Program-made: the position numbers and the translations under genes
In this document: positions 11,455 to 22,207 of the stretch, one piece after another
Layout of the letters: each line of letters starts with the position of its first letter
Numbering within the stretch: position 1 is the stretch's first letter
Assembly (NCBI RefSeq): GCF_963678635.1
Contig: NC_087062.1
Span: 77,751,200 to 77,811,199, forward strand
Reading direction: 5' to 3'
Source: Symsagittifera roscoffensis
Taxonomy: Eukaryota; Xenacoelomorpha; Acoela; Convolutidae
Length of the DNA: 60,000 nucleotides
Notes under the pieces: model-generated
The model's input: only the letters and a program-made list of their open reading frames with translations
What the model was told of the DNA's origin: nothing
The model's database searches: none

Positions 11455-11483
11455 TCTTATCGTGACGATCACGCACGATAAGA
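11455..11483 (+). promoter_or_regulatory. Hairpin at the predicted LTR-b transcription start
   Basis: TCTTATCGTG (11455-11464) is the exact reverse complement of CACGATAAGA (11474-11483), giving a 10-bp stem with a 9-base loop. It lies 8 bp after the TATA box, so it spans or directly follows the likely start site. The assembly gap in copy A breaks inside this hairpin. Confidence 0.6.
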
Positions 11484-11645
11484 CACTTAGCGGAAGGAAT
11501 TAGCGAGAAGGGAGGCTTCAGTGGGGAAGAAGTAGAGAGCAGTACCCTCCCGTGCCACGAATTGGGAGTAATAACGACGTTATTACAGGAAAACCACGGA
11601 AGCGGAGGCTCGACCCCCCAGAGACAGTATATGGTGAAGGACTAT

Positions 11646-11651
11646 AATAAA
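11646..11651 (+). terminator. LTR-b polyadenylation signal
   Basis: AATAAA on the plus strand, downstream of the TATA box at 11440 and upstream of the LTR end at 12081. It is conserved at 6301 and 16992 in the other copies. Confidence 0.6.
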
Positions 11652-12310
11652 CTGACTTTTTAGCTACTCTGATGCTATAGACATTTGAATTAACACCGGT
11701 ATTGTTTGATATCTTAGAATATGAGTAGCTAGAAAGAGGAAAGGGTCAATCCATCTCCAATGGATTTAATATAGAACTGTCACCAAAAACATAGTAAAAT
11801 AGGTTATTCGAGCCGTGTTTTTAATGGCACCCACGTAGTCTGAGGATCCGAGACCCAATCTATGTGGTTGTGTTCGCATGTAAACGAAAGCTGATCAAAA
11901 GTCGTTTGACTGATGGCCTAAAAATAGTAACTTTTTACTAAGCCCTAAACAGACCAGAAAATCAACTGGCTAGGTCGAGACGGTGAAAAACGAGTAGAAT
12001 TTAGGTAACTGACACCTGCCAGTTGTTAATAGGTACTTTTTCTACGCTCCGTCACTGTGTAGTATTTGGGCGAATGTTACAAATTACGAACCTTGTAATT
12101 GGGTGCTGTCAGAGAACACTCAAAGAATGCAGATCTTATTTCCAATAGATGCGGTTAACTCTATCTTATATCCAATAGGTGCGTTACAAGATAACTCCAT
12201 AGATATCTCCATATGTTGCTAATTGTCATGCGGTTTGTTTGCTTTCAAGATATTTATTTTGGATCAAGATTTTTTGACAAAAAATTCATTTTAGTCTCAT
12301 TTTATCTGTT

Positions 12311-13213
12311 TGTAACATTCGCCCGTAAGTACATATCGACGGAAAATAAAGCTGGGTTCTCAAACGCCTGGCCAACGTCTAAACAGAGCTCTACATGCTT
12401 TTCACCGTCTCTACCAAGCCAGTTCTTTTGGTGATCTTTTCAGCATCGGATCGACAAAAACGTTACTGTTCTCCGGCTTCGACCAGAACGCTCAAATTAA
12501 CTTAATTACATGCAAAATAGTGAGCTTATGGCTGGGTCTCAGTATCCCCAGACCACGAGGTCACTCCTAAAATCAGAGATACCACTACTTATTATATTAC
12601 TAATGTTTTTGTTCAGTAGATAAAAATCATCATCTCCATCGAAGATGGATCAACCCTTTCCCCCAAATCTTAGCTTCTCATCCTCGTAAAATGGATTCAG
12701 ATGTTAATTAAATTCAATTCAGGGCATAATAGGGAAGTTAAAAGTTTGTATAAAAAGATATGAGTTCCAGTCCCGAGACCCCTTCGGATTCTTGAATCCG
12801 AGGAAAAAAGACCCTTATCTTCCTTCCGGAAGGCTGGTTTTCCACCCTTCGCCGTTGTTTGCAACGGCTTTGCAACTATTGTAGCGACACAATAGTTGCA
12901 ACTCGGAGCGGTCTCTGCTACTTCTGTTTTTCTCCGATTCTGATTCTAAATTTTCTCGTTGTTGTCGTCGTCGCAACTATCGTTGTTATGTTCCTTTTTT
13001 GGTTTTTCTCTAAAATGGCCGTTTTTGACGTTTCTCAGAATTATTACGTCATCGTTTCGATTTTTCAAAATTCAGGAATTTCCGAATTCTTCAGCCTTCA
13101 CGATTTGTCCAATCATCTGAATAACACTCCTAATCCTTCAAAACCGCCAATTCGGAAGGTTCGCTGCTAAACACTCGAAACTGCATTTTCGTCCATTCTG
13201 GTCGAATGTCACA
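12311..13213 (-). mobile_element. LTR-a, copy B
   Basis: A 903-bp LTR bounded by TGTAACATTCG and CGAATGTCACA on the plus strand, with the minus-strand purine tract at 13214 onward. It differs from copy A at only a few positions. It carries CCCCAAATCTTAGC and AAAATGGATTC, whereas copy C and the distant 5' LTR share CCCCAACTCCTAG and AAAATGAATTC. Confidence 0.8.
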
Positions 13214-14043
13214 TACTCCCCGAACAGCCCGGTCAATGTCCCCATTGAATCTCGCAATATTCGTAAAATTGATACAGTGTCATCGAACAGAATTTACGAA
13301 ATGCGCGAAATTACTTTTACCCGCGTCATATCGACTCACTGCAGAATATAAATGGCAACATACTACATTGCTATAAACTTCTAAATTTATTCACTAATCT
13401 GAACTTTGAGGATACGACTTAAGATAAAACCTTTTTTCTGACTTCCAACGACATTGCCCTGATTTAATATTTTTTTCTCCTAGGTTTCAAAAGGTGTTAG
13501 TTTGCAGGACAGTCCTGCCAACCAACAAGCTAAAATTATCCTTTTATGCTTCTTCCCTTCGGAAATTTTAGTTGTTATTGTCTTGAATATTAAAATTAAG
13601 GAACTCTGTGGTTAGAAAGAACAATGAAACAATCTCCCTCTTCAAGAGATTACCCAAGCTTTTCATGTCACCACAAAGTGATCAGTTCTCCTAGTTGATT
13701 AAAAACAGTCATGCAGGCTGGAATATTTAAATATACTCTTTACTCAAACCTTTCTAAATAAAAATTAAATGTCTCTAAAGCCACTATACAAAATCAAAAT
13801 GCAAAATTATAAATGCAACAAATTCTTTTATGTTCAAAACTCAACTAAATGTTTCAGTTTTCAATTATAGTTTGGTTGCTTAGTTTTTCACTTGACTTTT
13901 CTCACACACAAAAAACAATTCTGAGTTTTAACTCCTTCTCTTTTGTCACCTCTTTGTTTCTTCTTTTTTCGTCGTTTAGAAGTTCTAAAACTTCTAAATT
14001 CTTTTATTTTAGTTTCTTTTTGCATCTTGTATCTACTACCATT

Positions 14044-14645
14044 CGTCAATGTTCCGTCTCCTCCTCCTGTGACATTGACTCTGCACTTTCAGTTTCGGTG
14101 TCTTGCAACACATCGTTAGCTATTCTGACGCTGTTGGAAGCAGTCCTCCAACACTTCTGCTCTTCTACCCTCTGTTTACAACGAGGTAGGGGATCCACGT
14201 TAGATTCTCTGTTCCTGCAGAAGCTGTTGTGGAGACTCAACGTCACGTTTCTCTCCAAATCTTCCTTCAACATCTCTTCTTTTTCCTTTCCACTACGTTC
14301 ACTTGTCCTGGAAATTCTCTTCACAGCAGGGGGTCACAGCATTTCGTCAATGTTCCGTCTCCTCCTCCTGTGACATTGACTCTGCACTTTCGGTTTCGGT
14401 GTCTTGCAACACATCGTTAGCTATTCTGACGCTGTTGGAAGCAGTCCTCCAACACTTCTGCTCTTCTACCCTCTGTTTACAACGAGGTAGGGGATCCACG
14501 TTAGATTCTCTGTTCCTGCAGAAGCTGTTGTGGAGACTCAACGTCACGTTTCTCTCCAAATCTTCCTTCAACATCTCTTCTTTTTCCTTTCCACTACGTT
14601 CACTTGTCCTGGAAATTCTCTTCACAGCAGGGGGTCACAGCATTT
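14044..14645. repeat. 301-bp tandem duplication within copy B
   Basis: The same doubling as at 8698-9299, with identical junctions. It shows that the duplication arose before the A/B unit duplication and after the split from copy C. Confidence 0.92.
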
Positions 14646-14821
14646 CGATGAGTCAAAAAAGCTCGCCTGAAAGCTCCTGCCCCAATGTCCAGCTGATACC
14701 CACTGTACACTCTGCCGTGCTTCGACATATGCTTTTTTGCATACTCGTACAACCATGCAGTCATGTTGGCTCTAAACCATGGAATCAGCCGTCTTCTTGC
14801 CCATATCTTTTTTACTTCCAT
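14046..14821 (-). pseudogene. C-terminal part of terminal accessory ORF, array copy B
   Basis: This is almost identical to 8700-9475: a KKIWARRR segment followed by two copies of the charged 92-residue tail ending SMSQEEETEH. It is a retroelement remnant with no recognised domain. Confidence 0.6.
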
Positions 14822-14859
14822 AGGAATGTTCAGAATCTTGCACGTTGTCTCAAAAAGAT

Positions 14860-15642
14860 CTAAATCCGCGCCTCCTGTCTATTGTTCTCTCTCACATGAG
14901 CCTCCAGCCACCTTATCGCCATCATAACTCCCACTATCACTATAGTTATGGGCCGTGATGAGTCTGGTAAACCCATGGAGAGCAGCTCTCCAGAGTCCCA
15001 GATAAACACCAGATTACTACGCCCGGGATACCACCATGTTTGCAGCAAGCAGTGGCAGGGAAACTCATCATGTGTCAACATGATGCTCCTCCAAGTACGC
15101 TTTCCCGAAGCTTCCAGTAATGGTTCCACTTCCATCATCACTCGGTGGACTTCATCATTCTCGTCTACTGTATTGTAATCTGTAACGGTTAATCCTCTCT
15201 GTTTCTGTCTCTCAAATTCACTGAAGTTCCCACTCACGTATCCCATGAACTTCCTTCCCAGTATTGATTCCAACTCCTCCTTTGTTCTCTCTGGAACTGC
15301 TGAGAACATTTTACACAGTAACTCGTAAGATTTCTCCGACATTCTCGTTAGTCTCACACACTTTGGCACTGAGAAGGCTTGATCCACGATCGTTCTCGTA
15401 CTCTTTACATCCACAGCTACAAAATGCACCGGGTATCTGCTCTTGCACATTGGAGCTAATGTCGATCCCACCGAATATCGTGCTCCTGATGGTCTACGAT
15501 AAGTTTCACTGTGTCGGATGTTCATTTCCGCCTCGATCGCTTCCCTCCATTTTCCTATGGGCTTTTGCTCAGTTTGCAAAACTCCTGGGAACACTTCTAC
15601 ACTGATGGCTGTGACCATCTCATGTTTCTGGTCTAGATTCAA
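14860..15642 (-). pseudogene. Terminal accessory ORF of the retroelement, array copy B (260 aa)
   Basis: A 260-codon open frame that differs from copy A (9514-10296) by very few residues (GNFSEFER here, GNFSQFER in A). Function unknown. In the array it is cut off from its upstream partner ORFs. Confidence 0.6.
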
Positions 15643-15776
15643 TATTGACTCTAAAGAACCAAAATGCTGTAGAATCCTAGTACAGTCACTAGATTTACGT
15701 CGGTTCCTTCATGGCAATCTGCGATCAGTTCCGTTTCCGTCCTTGCTTTCATCATAACGTTCCCAAACAATATCGT

Positions 15777-16106
15777 CTACTGCTTGTGTTGTTTCTCCAC
15801 AAACGTGACCTTCCAGTCCACAGACTTCTGCCAGACAGCTACCAGGTTTGACCCAGTCTTCTGGTCCCCAGCCAGGCAACTCCACTTTCTCTTCCCCGTT
15901 GCTCCTAGAGGCTGTTTCATCACATTATTTATGATGTTCAGGTCACGCAGGTTACAGTCTGCGTTTAGTTCCCTCTGCACGTCTTGTGTCGCTCGTAGTA
16001 TCGAGTCAGAATTGGGACTAGGACACCATGATGGTCTCATCAGTTCCCACACTACCATCAAGCTCGTTCTCAGTAATTCATCTGAGAATCCCAACCCAAA
16101 CTCCAC
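15777..16106 (-). pseudogene. Truncated and frameshifted 488-codon accessory ORF, array copy B
   Basis: The same remnant as 10363-10761, but one T is missing from a T-run near 15915 (GCTGTTTCATC against GCTGTTTTCATC in A and C). This shifts the frame after NNVMK and changes the C-terminus. Confidence 0.65.
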
Positions 16107-16493
16107 CCAAACACTGCTTGCTCGTAATCAAAGAAGCAATCACTCAGGAAAGGGTTGTACGCTATCCCTATGACTCCGGACACGTAGCTGTATGACTTAT
16201 GGAGAGCATAGGTGAGTATATTTACCTATTTAAACACAACTGCTGTTTTTAACCTGTGTAAGACACGTGTTCACTGTGTGGCGACCTGGGAAGTTTGGGT
16301 AAGCTCGCTCGAAGAGGGTGAGTACCTCAATAACTTTCCTACCAACAGAGTTTCTTAGATTTAAAATTGAGGACGAGAGCATAAATAACTGATTATACTT
16401 GACGAGTGACGTGAATTAATTTTATCGGGTGCGTGGCCGTGCCACGTCCCAACTTTTTAATCAGCAAAAGCGAGAAGAAATTTTATGGCAAGA

Positions 16494-17427
16494 TGACGAA
16501 AGTAGTCAGAACAGAAATTTTATCTAGGACACTCCTGATGGTGCAAATTTTCGACGCAACGCTTCCTGCGCAACCTTCCGACGCAACACAGAAATAGAAG
16601 TAGAGTCCTTACTGGTTGAAAATTACTGCAAATGAGGGTCAGAATATTCGGGAATTTTGATTTTTCAAAATTTCGATTGTCGAACGAATATTTCTGAGAA
16701 ATACAAGAAACGGTCATTTTGAGCCAAAAAGTGACAAAAATCAAAACAACAACCGAATTAGCGAGAGACAGTCGGACGATAACGATATAAAAAGGAAGCC
16801 TCTTATCGTGACGATCACGCACGATAAGACACTTAGCGGAAGGAATTAGCGAGAAGGGAGGCTTCAGTGGGGAAGAAGTAGAGAGCAGTACCCTCCCGTG
16901 CCACGAATTGGGAGTAATAACGACGTTATTACAGGAAAACCACGGAAGCGGAGGCTCGACCCCCCAGAGACAGTATATGGTGAAGGACTATAATAAACTG
17001 ACTTTTTAGCTACTCTGATGCTATAGACATTTGAATTAACACCGGTATTGTTTGATATCTTAGAATATGAGTAGCTAGAAAGAGGAAAGGGTCAATCCAT
17101 CTCCAATGGATTTAATATAGAACTGTCACCAAAAACATAGTAAAATAGGTTATTCGAGCCGTGTTTTTAACGGCACTCACGTAGTATGAGGATCCGAGAC
17201 CCAATCTATGTGGTTGTGTTCGCATGTAAATGAAAGCTGATCAAAAGTCGTTTGACTGATGGCCTAAAAATAGTAACTTTTTACTAAGCCCTAAACAGAC
17301 CAGAAAATCAACTGGCTAGGTCGAGACGGTGAAAAACGAGTAGAATTTAGGTAACTGACACCTGCCAGTCGTTAATAGGTACTTTTTCTACGCTCCGTCA
17401 CTGTGTAGTATTTGGGCGAATGTTACA
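16494..17427 (+). mobile_element. LTR-b, copy C (left end approximate)
   Basis: The third copy of the plus-strand LTR, ending GGGCGAATGTTACA at 17427. TATA and AATAAA are at 16786 and 16992. It differs at scattered positions from copies A and B, in line with copy C being the oldest unit. Confidence 0.65.
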
Positions 17428-17656
17428 AATTCCGAACCTTGTAATTGGATGCTGTCAGAGAACACTCAAAGAATGCAGATCTTATTTCCAATAGATGCGG
17501 TTAACTCTATCTTATATCCAATAGGTGCGTTACAAGATAACTCCATAGATATCTCCATATGTTGCTAATTGTCATGCGGTTTGTTTGCTTTCAAGATATT
17601 TATTTTGGATCAAGATTTTTTGACCAAAAATTCATTTTAGTCTCATTTAATCTGTT
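17428..17656. other. Spacer between convergent LTR-b and LTR-a (copy C)
   Basis: A 229-bp segment, also at 6736-6965 and 12082-12310. It lies between the 3' termini of two LTRs that point toward each other. It contains an imperfect short tandem duplication (TCTTATTTCCAATAGATGCG / TCTTATATCCAATAGGTGCG). No gene is seen; it may be original host target DNA. Confidence 0.6.
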
Positions 17657-18559
17657 TAGAACATTCGCCCGTAAGTACATATCGACGGAAAATAAAGCTG
17701 GGTTCTCAAACGCCTGGCCAACGTCTAAACAGAGCTCTACATGCTTTTCACCGTCTCTACCAAGCCAGTTCTTTTGGTGATCTTTTCAGCATCGGATCGA
17801 CAAAAACGTTACTGTTCTCCGGCTTCGACCAGAACGCTCAAATTAACTTAATTACATGCAAAATAGTGAGCTTATGGCTGGGTCTCAGTATCCCCAGACC
17901 ACGAGGTCATTCCTAAAATCAGGGATACCACTACTTATTATATTACTAATGTTTTTGTTCAGTAGATAAAAATCATCATCTCCATCGAAGATGGATCAAC
18001 CCTTTCCCCCAACTCCTAGCTTCTCATCCTCGTAAAATGAATTCAGATGTTAATTAAATTCAATTCAGGACATAATAGGGAAGTTAAAAGTTTGTATAAA
18101 AAGATATGAGTTCCAGTCCCGAGACCCCTTCGGATTCCTGAATCCGAGGAAAAAAGACCCTTATCTTCCTTCCGGAAGGCTGGTTTTCCACCCTTCACCG
18201 TTGTTTGCAACGGCTTTGCAACTATTGTAGCGACACAATAGTTGCAACTCGGAGCGGTCTCTGCTACTTCTGTTTTTCTCCGATTCTGATTCTAAATTTT
18301 CTCGTTGTTGTCGTCGTCGCAACTATCGTTGTTGTGTTCCTTTTTTGGTTTTTCTCTAAAATGGCCGTTTTTGACGTTTCTCAGAATTATTACGTCATCA
18401 TTTCGATTTTTTAAAATTCAGGAATTTCCGAATCCTTCAGTCTTCACAATTTGTCCAATCATCTGAATAACATTCTTAATCCTTCAAAACCGCCAATTCG
18501 GAAGGTTCGCTGCTAAACACTCGAAACTGCATTTTCGTCCATTCTGGTCGAATGTCACA
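17657..18559 (-). mobile_element. LTR-a, copy C: 3' LTR of the giant element
   Basis: 903 bp. The outer terminus is mutated (TAGAACATTCG in place of TGTAACATTCG), while the inner terminus CGAATGTCACA is intact and adjoins the purine tract. It shares CCCCAACTCCTAG and AAAATGAATTC with the 5' LTR, which supports their pairing. It holds a palindromic CCTTCCGGAAGG and a CCTTCGGATTCTTGAATCCGAGG-like inverted repeat (with a C in copy C). Confidence 0.8.
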
Positions 18560-18571
18560 TACTCCCCGGAC
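18560..18571 (-). promoter_or_regulatory. Polypurine tract beside the 3' LTR
   Basis: On the minus strand CCGGGGAGTA runs directly into the LTR start TGTGACATTCG. A G-rich purine run immediately upstream of the 3' LTR is the known plus-strand primer of LTR retroelements. The same run adjoins LTR-a copies A (7868) and B (13214). Confidence 0.6.
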
Positions 18572-19378
18572 AGCCCGGTCAATGTCCCCATTGAATCTCG
18601 CAATATTCGTAAAATTGATACAGTGTCATCGAACAGAATTTACGAAATGCGCGAAATTACTTTTACCCGCGTCATATCGACTCACTGCAGAATATAAATG
18701 GCAACATACTACATTGCTATAAACTTCTAAATTTATTCACTAATCTGAACTTTGAGGATATGACTTAAGATAAAACATTTTTTCTGACTTCCAACGTCAT
18801 TGCCCTGATTTAAAATTTTTTCTCCTAGGTTTTAAAAGGTGTTAGTTTGCAGGACAGTCCTGCCAACCAACAAGCTAAAATTATCCTTTTATGCTTCTTC
18901 CCTTCGGAAATTTTAGTTGTTATTGTCTTGAATATTAAAATTAAGGAACTCTGTGGTTAGAAAGAACAATGAAACAATCTCCCTCGTCAAGAGATTACCC
19001 AAGCTTTTCATGTCACCACAAAGTGATCAGTTCTCCTAGTTGATTAAAAACAGTCATGCAGGCTGGAATATTTAAATATACTCTTTCTAAATAAAAATTA
19101 AGTGTCTCTAAAGCCACTAAATAAAATCAAAATGCAAAATTATAAATGCAACAAATTCTTTTATGTTCAAAACTCAACTAAATGTTTCAGTTTTCAATTA
19201 TAACTTGGTTGCTTAGTTTTTCACTTGACTTTTCTCACACACAAAAAACAATTCTGAGTTTTAACTCCTTCTCTTTTGTCACCTCTTTGTTTCTTTTTTT
19301 TTCGTCGTTTAGAAGTTCTAAAACTTCTAAATTCTTTTATTTTAGTTTCTTTTTGCATCTTGTATCTACTACCATTCG
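18572..19378 (-). other. 3' untranslated region of the giant element
   Basis: About 800 bp, AT-rich, between the last coding tail and the purine tract. It contains no sensible open frame on the minus strand. Relative to copies A and B it has a 13-bp deletion near 19085. Confidence 0.6.
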
Positions 19379-19657
19379 TCAATGTTCCGTCTCCTCCTCC
19401 TGTGACATTGACTCTACACTTTCAGTTTCGGTGTCTTGCAACACATCGTTAGCTATTCTGACGCTGTTGGAAGCAGTCCTCCAACACTTCTGCTCTTCTA
19501 CCCTCTGTTTACAACAAGGTAGGGGATCCACGTTAGATTCTCTGTTCCTGCAGAAGCTGTTGTGGAGACTCAACGTCACGTTTCTCTCCAAATCTTCCTT
19601 CAACATCTCTTCTTTTTCCTTTCCACTACGTTCACTTGTCCTGGAAGTTCTCTTCAC
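19379..19657 (-). pseudogene. Charged C-terminal tail of the terminal accessory ORF
   Basis: 92 codons, rich in Arg, Lys and Glu at the N-terminal end (RTSERSGKEKEEMLKEDLER) and acidic at the end (SMSQEEETEH). It is the single-copy form of the segment doubled in array copies A and B. It continues the preceding ORF (19940-20674) after a stop and a frameshift. No domain is recognised. Confidence 0.55.
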
Positions 19658-19939
19658 AGCAGGGGGTCACAGCATTTCGATGAGTCAAAAAAGCTCGCCT
19701 GAAAGCTCCTGCCCCAATGTCCAGCTGATACCAATGTACACTCTGCCGTGCTTCGACATATGCTTTTTTGCATACTCGTACAACCATGCAGTCATGTTGG
19801 CTCTAAACCATGGCATCAGCCGTCTTCTTGCCCATATCTTTTTTTACTTCCATAGGAATGTTCAGAATCTTGCACGTTGTCTCAAAAAGATCTAAATCCG
19901 CGCCTCCTGTCTATTGTTCTCTCTCACATGAGCCTCCAG

Positions 19940-20674
19940 TCACCTTATCGCCATCATAACTCCCACTATCACTATAGTTATGGGCCGTGATGTGTCTGGT
20001 AAACCCATGGAGAGCAGCTCTCCAGAGTCCCAGATCAACACCAGATTACTACGCCCGGGATACCACCATGTTTGCAGCAAGCAGTGACAGGGAAACTCAT
20101 CATGTGTCAACATGATGCTCCTCCAAGTACGCTTTCCCGAAGCTTCCAGTAATGGTTCCACTTCCATCATCACTCGGTGGACTTCATCATTCTCGTCTAC
20201 TGTATTGTAATCTGTAACGGTTAATCCTCTCTGTTTCTGTCTCTCAAATTCACTGAAGTTCCCACTCACGTATCCCATGAACTTCCTTCCCAGTATTGAT
20301 TCCAACTCCTCCTTTGTTCTCTCTGGAACTGCTGAGAACATTTTACACAGTAACTCGTAAGATTTCTCCGACATTCTCGTTAGTCTCACACACTTTGGCA
20401 CTGAGAAGGCTTGATCCACGATCGTTCTCGTACTCTTTACATCCACAGCTACAAAATGCACCGGGTATCTGCTCTTGCACATTGGAGCTAATGTCGATCC
20501 CACCGAATATCGTGCTCCTGATGGTCTACGATAAGTTTCACTGTGTCGGATGTTCATTTCCGCCTCGATCGCTTTCCTCCATTTTCCTATGGGCTTTTGC
20601 TCAGTTTGCAAAACTCCTGGGAACACTTCTACACTGATGGATGTGACCATCTCATGTTTCTGGTCTAGATTCAA
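19940..20674 (-). pseudogene. Terminal accessory ORF of the giant element (244 aa, premature stop)
   Basis: This is the same protein as the 260-codon frames at 9514 and 14860 but ends early: the Trp codon after MMAIR has become TGA near 19940. I recognise no family. Features are an N-terminal MNLDQKHEMVT, a central charged region (MSEKSYELLCKMFSAVPERTKEELE is one continuous helix-like stretch at about residues 102-126) and a hydrophobic C-terminal run. It follows the 488-codon ORF by 66 bp in another frame. That short gap contains no start signal I can identify, so the two may once have been one protein. Confidence 0.55.
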
Positions 20675-20740
20675 TATTGACTCTAAAGAACCAAAATGCT
20701 GTAGAATCCTAGTACAGTCACTAGATTTACGTCGGTTCCT

Positions 20741-22207
20741 TCATGGCAATCTGCGATCAGTTCCGTTTCCGTCCTTGCTTTCATCATAACGTTCCCAAAC
20801 AATATCGTCTACTGCTTGTGTTGTTTCTCCACAAACGTGACCTTCCAGTCCACAGACTTCTGCCAGACAGCTACCAGGTTTGACCCAGTCTTCTGGTCCC
20901 CAGCCAGGCAACTCCACTTTCTCTTCCCCGTTGCTCCTAGAGGCTGTTTTCATCACATTATTTATGATGTTCAGGTCACGCAGGTTACAGTCTGCGTTTA
21001 GTTCCCTCTGCACGTATTGTGTCGCTCGTAGTATCGAGTCAGAATTGGGACTAGGACACCATGATGGTCTCATCAGTTCCCACACTACCATCAAGCTCGT
21101 TCTCAGTAATTCATCTGAGAATCCCAAACCAAACTCCACTCGTTTGTCGGATTTTGGCACGGAATGTGCAGTCACCTTTTCTTCCAAGACTAGTCCCAAC
21201 TTGGTCTGCGGATTAGTAGCGCTCTTAATCGTTACAATTCTCGACGTCCAGAACCTCAGCAACACTGCTTGCTCGTAATCAAAGAAGCAATCACTCAGGA
21301 AAGGGTTGTACGCTTTCCCTATGACTCCGGACACGTAGCTGTATGACTTCTTCCTGATCGGTCCACAGTACTCACTGGATTTCGGTAGTGCGCCCATAGA
21401 TTCTTTAGTGAGTCTCAGCTCCTTGTTTGAGAATCTCCTGATTTCGTCTATTTTTCTCATGGGTTCTAGCTCTTCAGGTTCTTTCATATTCACCCTCATC
21501 GGCTTGCTCTGATGCATTTCCAGCAGTGCTAGCAAGAGTAAGGCTTTTACTCGTTTATCGCCCTCCCTCAGCATCTTGACACAGGTGTTCAATGATGGCA
21601 CTGAAATCTGCTCTATCAGGAATCGAATGAAACAGAGAGCGTCTCTCCGCTTCGCGCACGCTACTGCCATTCCCTCCTGGATTATCAAATCCCTCAGGTT
21701 CGTCATCAGGAATACCTTTTCTTCTTTTGACCTTTTCCTTTCTTTTGAATCATATTCCCCGCGAGTTAATCCCATCATGCACCAGGCGAACCTCAGCTGT
21801 AATTCGGTTCTCACGTAAGGTACTGCCATGAGAGCGTGTATACTCGGCGTAGTCCTCATTTCCTCTTCAAAGTACCTCAACACCACTGCTTTCCATGGAA
21901 GGCTCACTAATTGCCCAATCGTTTCCGCCTGCATCTCAGACGACGCTAGAGTCCCGTACGCCTTCTGCTTGAAGGTGGTGCCTTGCAACATCGTCTCCAG
22001 ATAACCTTCCATGGCACTCTTGTTTTCCAGAGCCATCACATATCCTCTAGCCGAGTTTCGGTATTCCAACATCTCCATGTATCCACCGGCGGGTTCATCT
22101 ATTGACACAGTCTCCGACACTGTCAGTCGGTTATACTCCACTGGTACTAGTTGTCCTGTGACACTTCCCTTTCCGTGGTTCATGGGAGACGGTTTAAAGT
22201 CTTTCAT
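20741..22207 (-). CDS. Accessory ORF of the giant element (488 aa), function unknown
   Basis: An uninterrupted ATG-initiated frame of 488 codons, with no family recognised. The composition is that of a soluble globular protein: many Leu, Met, Lys and Glu, few Gly, no signal peptide or membrane segment. A central basic region (SKERKRSKEEK, about residues 153-163) is followed by Leu-rich helices (ALLLLALLEMH). The ATG overlaps the stop of the preceding ORF by 14 bases (ATG at 22207-22205, stop at 22196-22194), so translation could be coupled to it. The C-terminal third recurs, truncated, in array copies A and B. Being open for 1.46 kb in an otherwise broken element argues that it was under constraint in the source element. 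Confidence 0.6.
   Translation of the reverse strand: MKDFKPSPMNHGKGSVTGQLVPVEYNRLTVSETVSIDEPAGGYMEMLEYRNSARGYVMALENKSAMEGYLETMLQGTTFKQKAYGTLASSEMQAETIGQLVSLPWKAVVLRYFEEEMRTTPSIHALMAVPYVRTELQLRFAWCMMGLTRGEYDSKERKRSKEEKVFLMTNLRDLIIQEGMAVACAKRRDALCFIRFLIEQISVPSLNTCVKMLREGDKRVKALLLLALLEMHQSKPMRVNMKEPEELEPMRKIDEIRRFSNKELRLTKESMGALPKSSEYCGPIRKKSYSYVSGVIGKAYNPFLSDCFFDYEQAVLLRFWTSRIVTIKSATNPQTKLGLVLEEKVTAHSVPKSDKRVEFGLGFSDELLRTSLMVVWELMRPSWCPSPNSDSILRATQYVQRELNADCNLRDLNIINNVMKTASRSNGEEKVELPGWGPEDWVKPGSCLAEVCGLEGHVCGETTQAVDDIVWERYDESKDGNGTDRRLP

Larger units (their letters stand above)
11148..12081 (+). mobile_element. LTR-b, copy B (left end approximate)
   Basis: About 934 bp. In plus orientation it aligns piecewise with LTR-a read on the minus strand: shared blocks include CTCAGAAATATT/CTCAGAATTATT read in reverse, AAAGGGT..ATCCATCT, GAGACGGTGAAAA and the identical terminus GGGCGAATGTTACA. 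It is therefore a diverged relative of LTR-a in the opposite orientation. It carries a TATA box (11440) and AATAAA (11646) on the plus strand. The right end is firm. The left end is inferred by alignment to the LTR-a start and may be off by tens of bases. Confidence 0.65.
6116..21349. repeat. Tandem array of three 5.15-5.35 kb retroelement-derived units
   Basis: Three direct copies: A (6116-10852, left end in the gap), B (10853-16198, 5346 bp) and C (16199-21349, 5151 bp). Each carries LTR-b, a spacer, LTR-a and the 3' end of the minus-strand element. The A/B and B/C joins are the same breakpoint: element sequence ending GTATGACTT meets ATGGAGAGC. In copy C that element sequence runs on uninterrupted into the complete element at 21350. 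A and B are nearly identical to each other. Both have a 301-bp internal duplication and lack about 118 bp that C retains (near 21140-21258). Confidence 0.9.

Noticed and set aside
11174-11476. Minus-strand 100-codon frame in LTR-b
   Set aside because: It is antisense to the LTR promoter and R region. It is identical in two copies only because the copies are recent duplicates.
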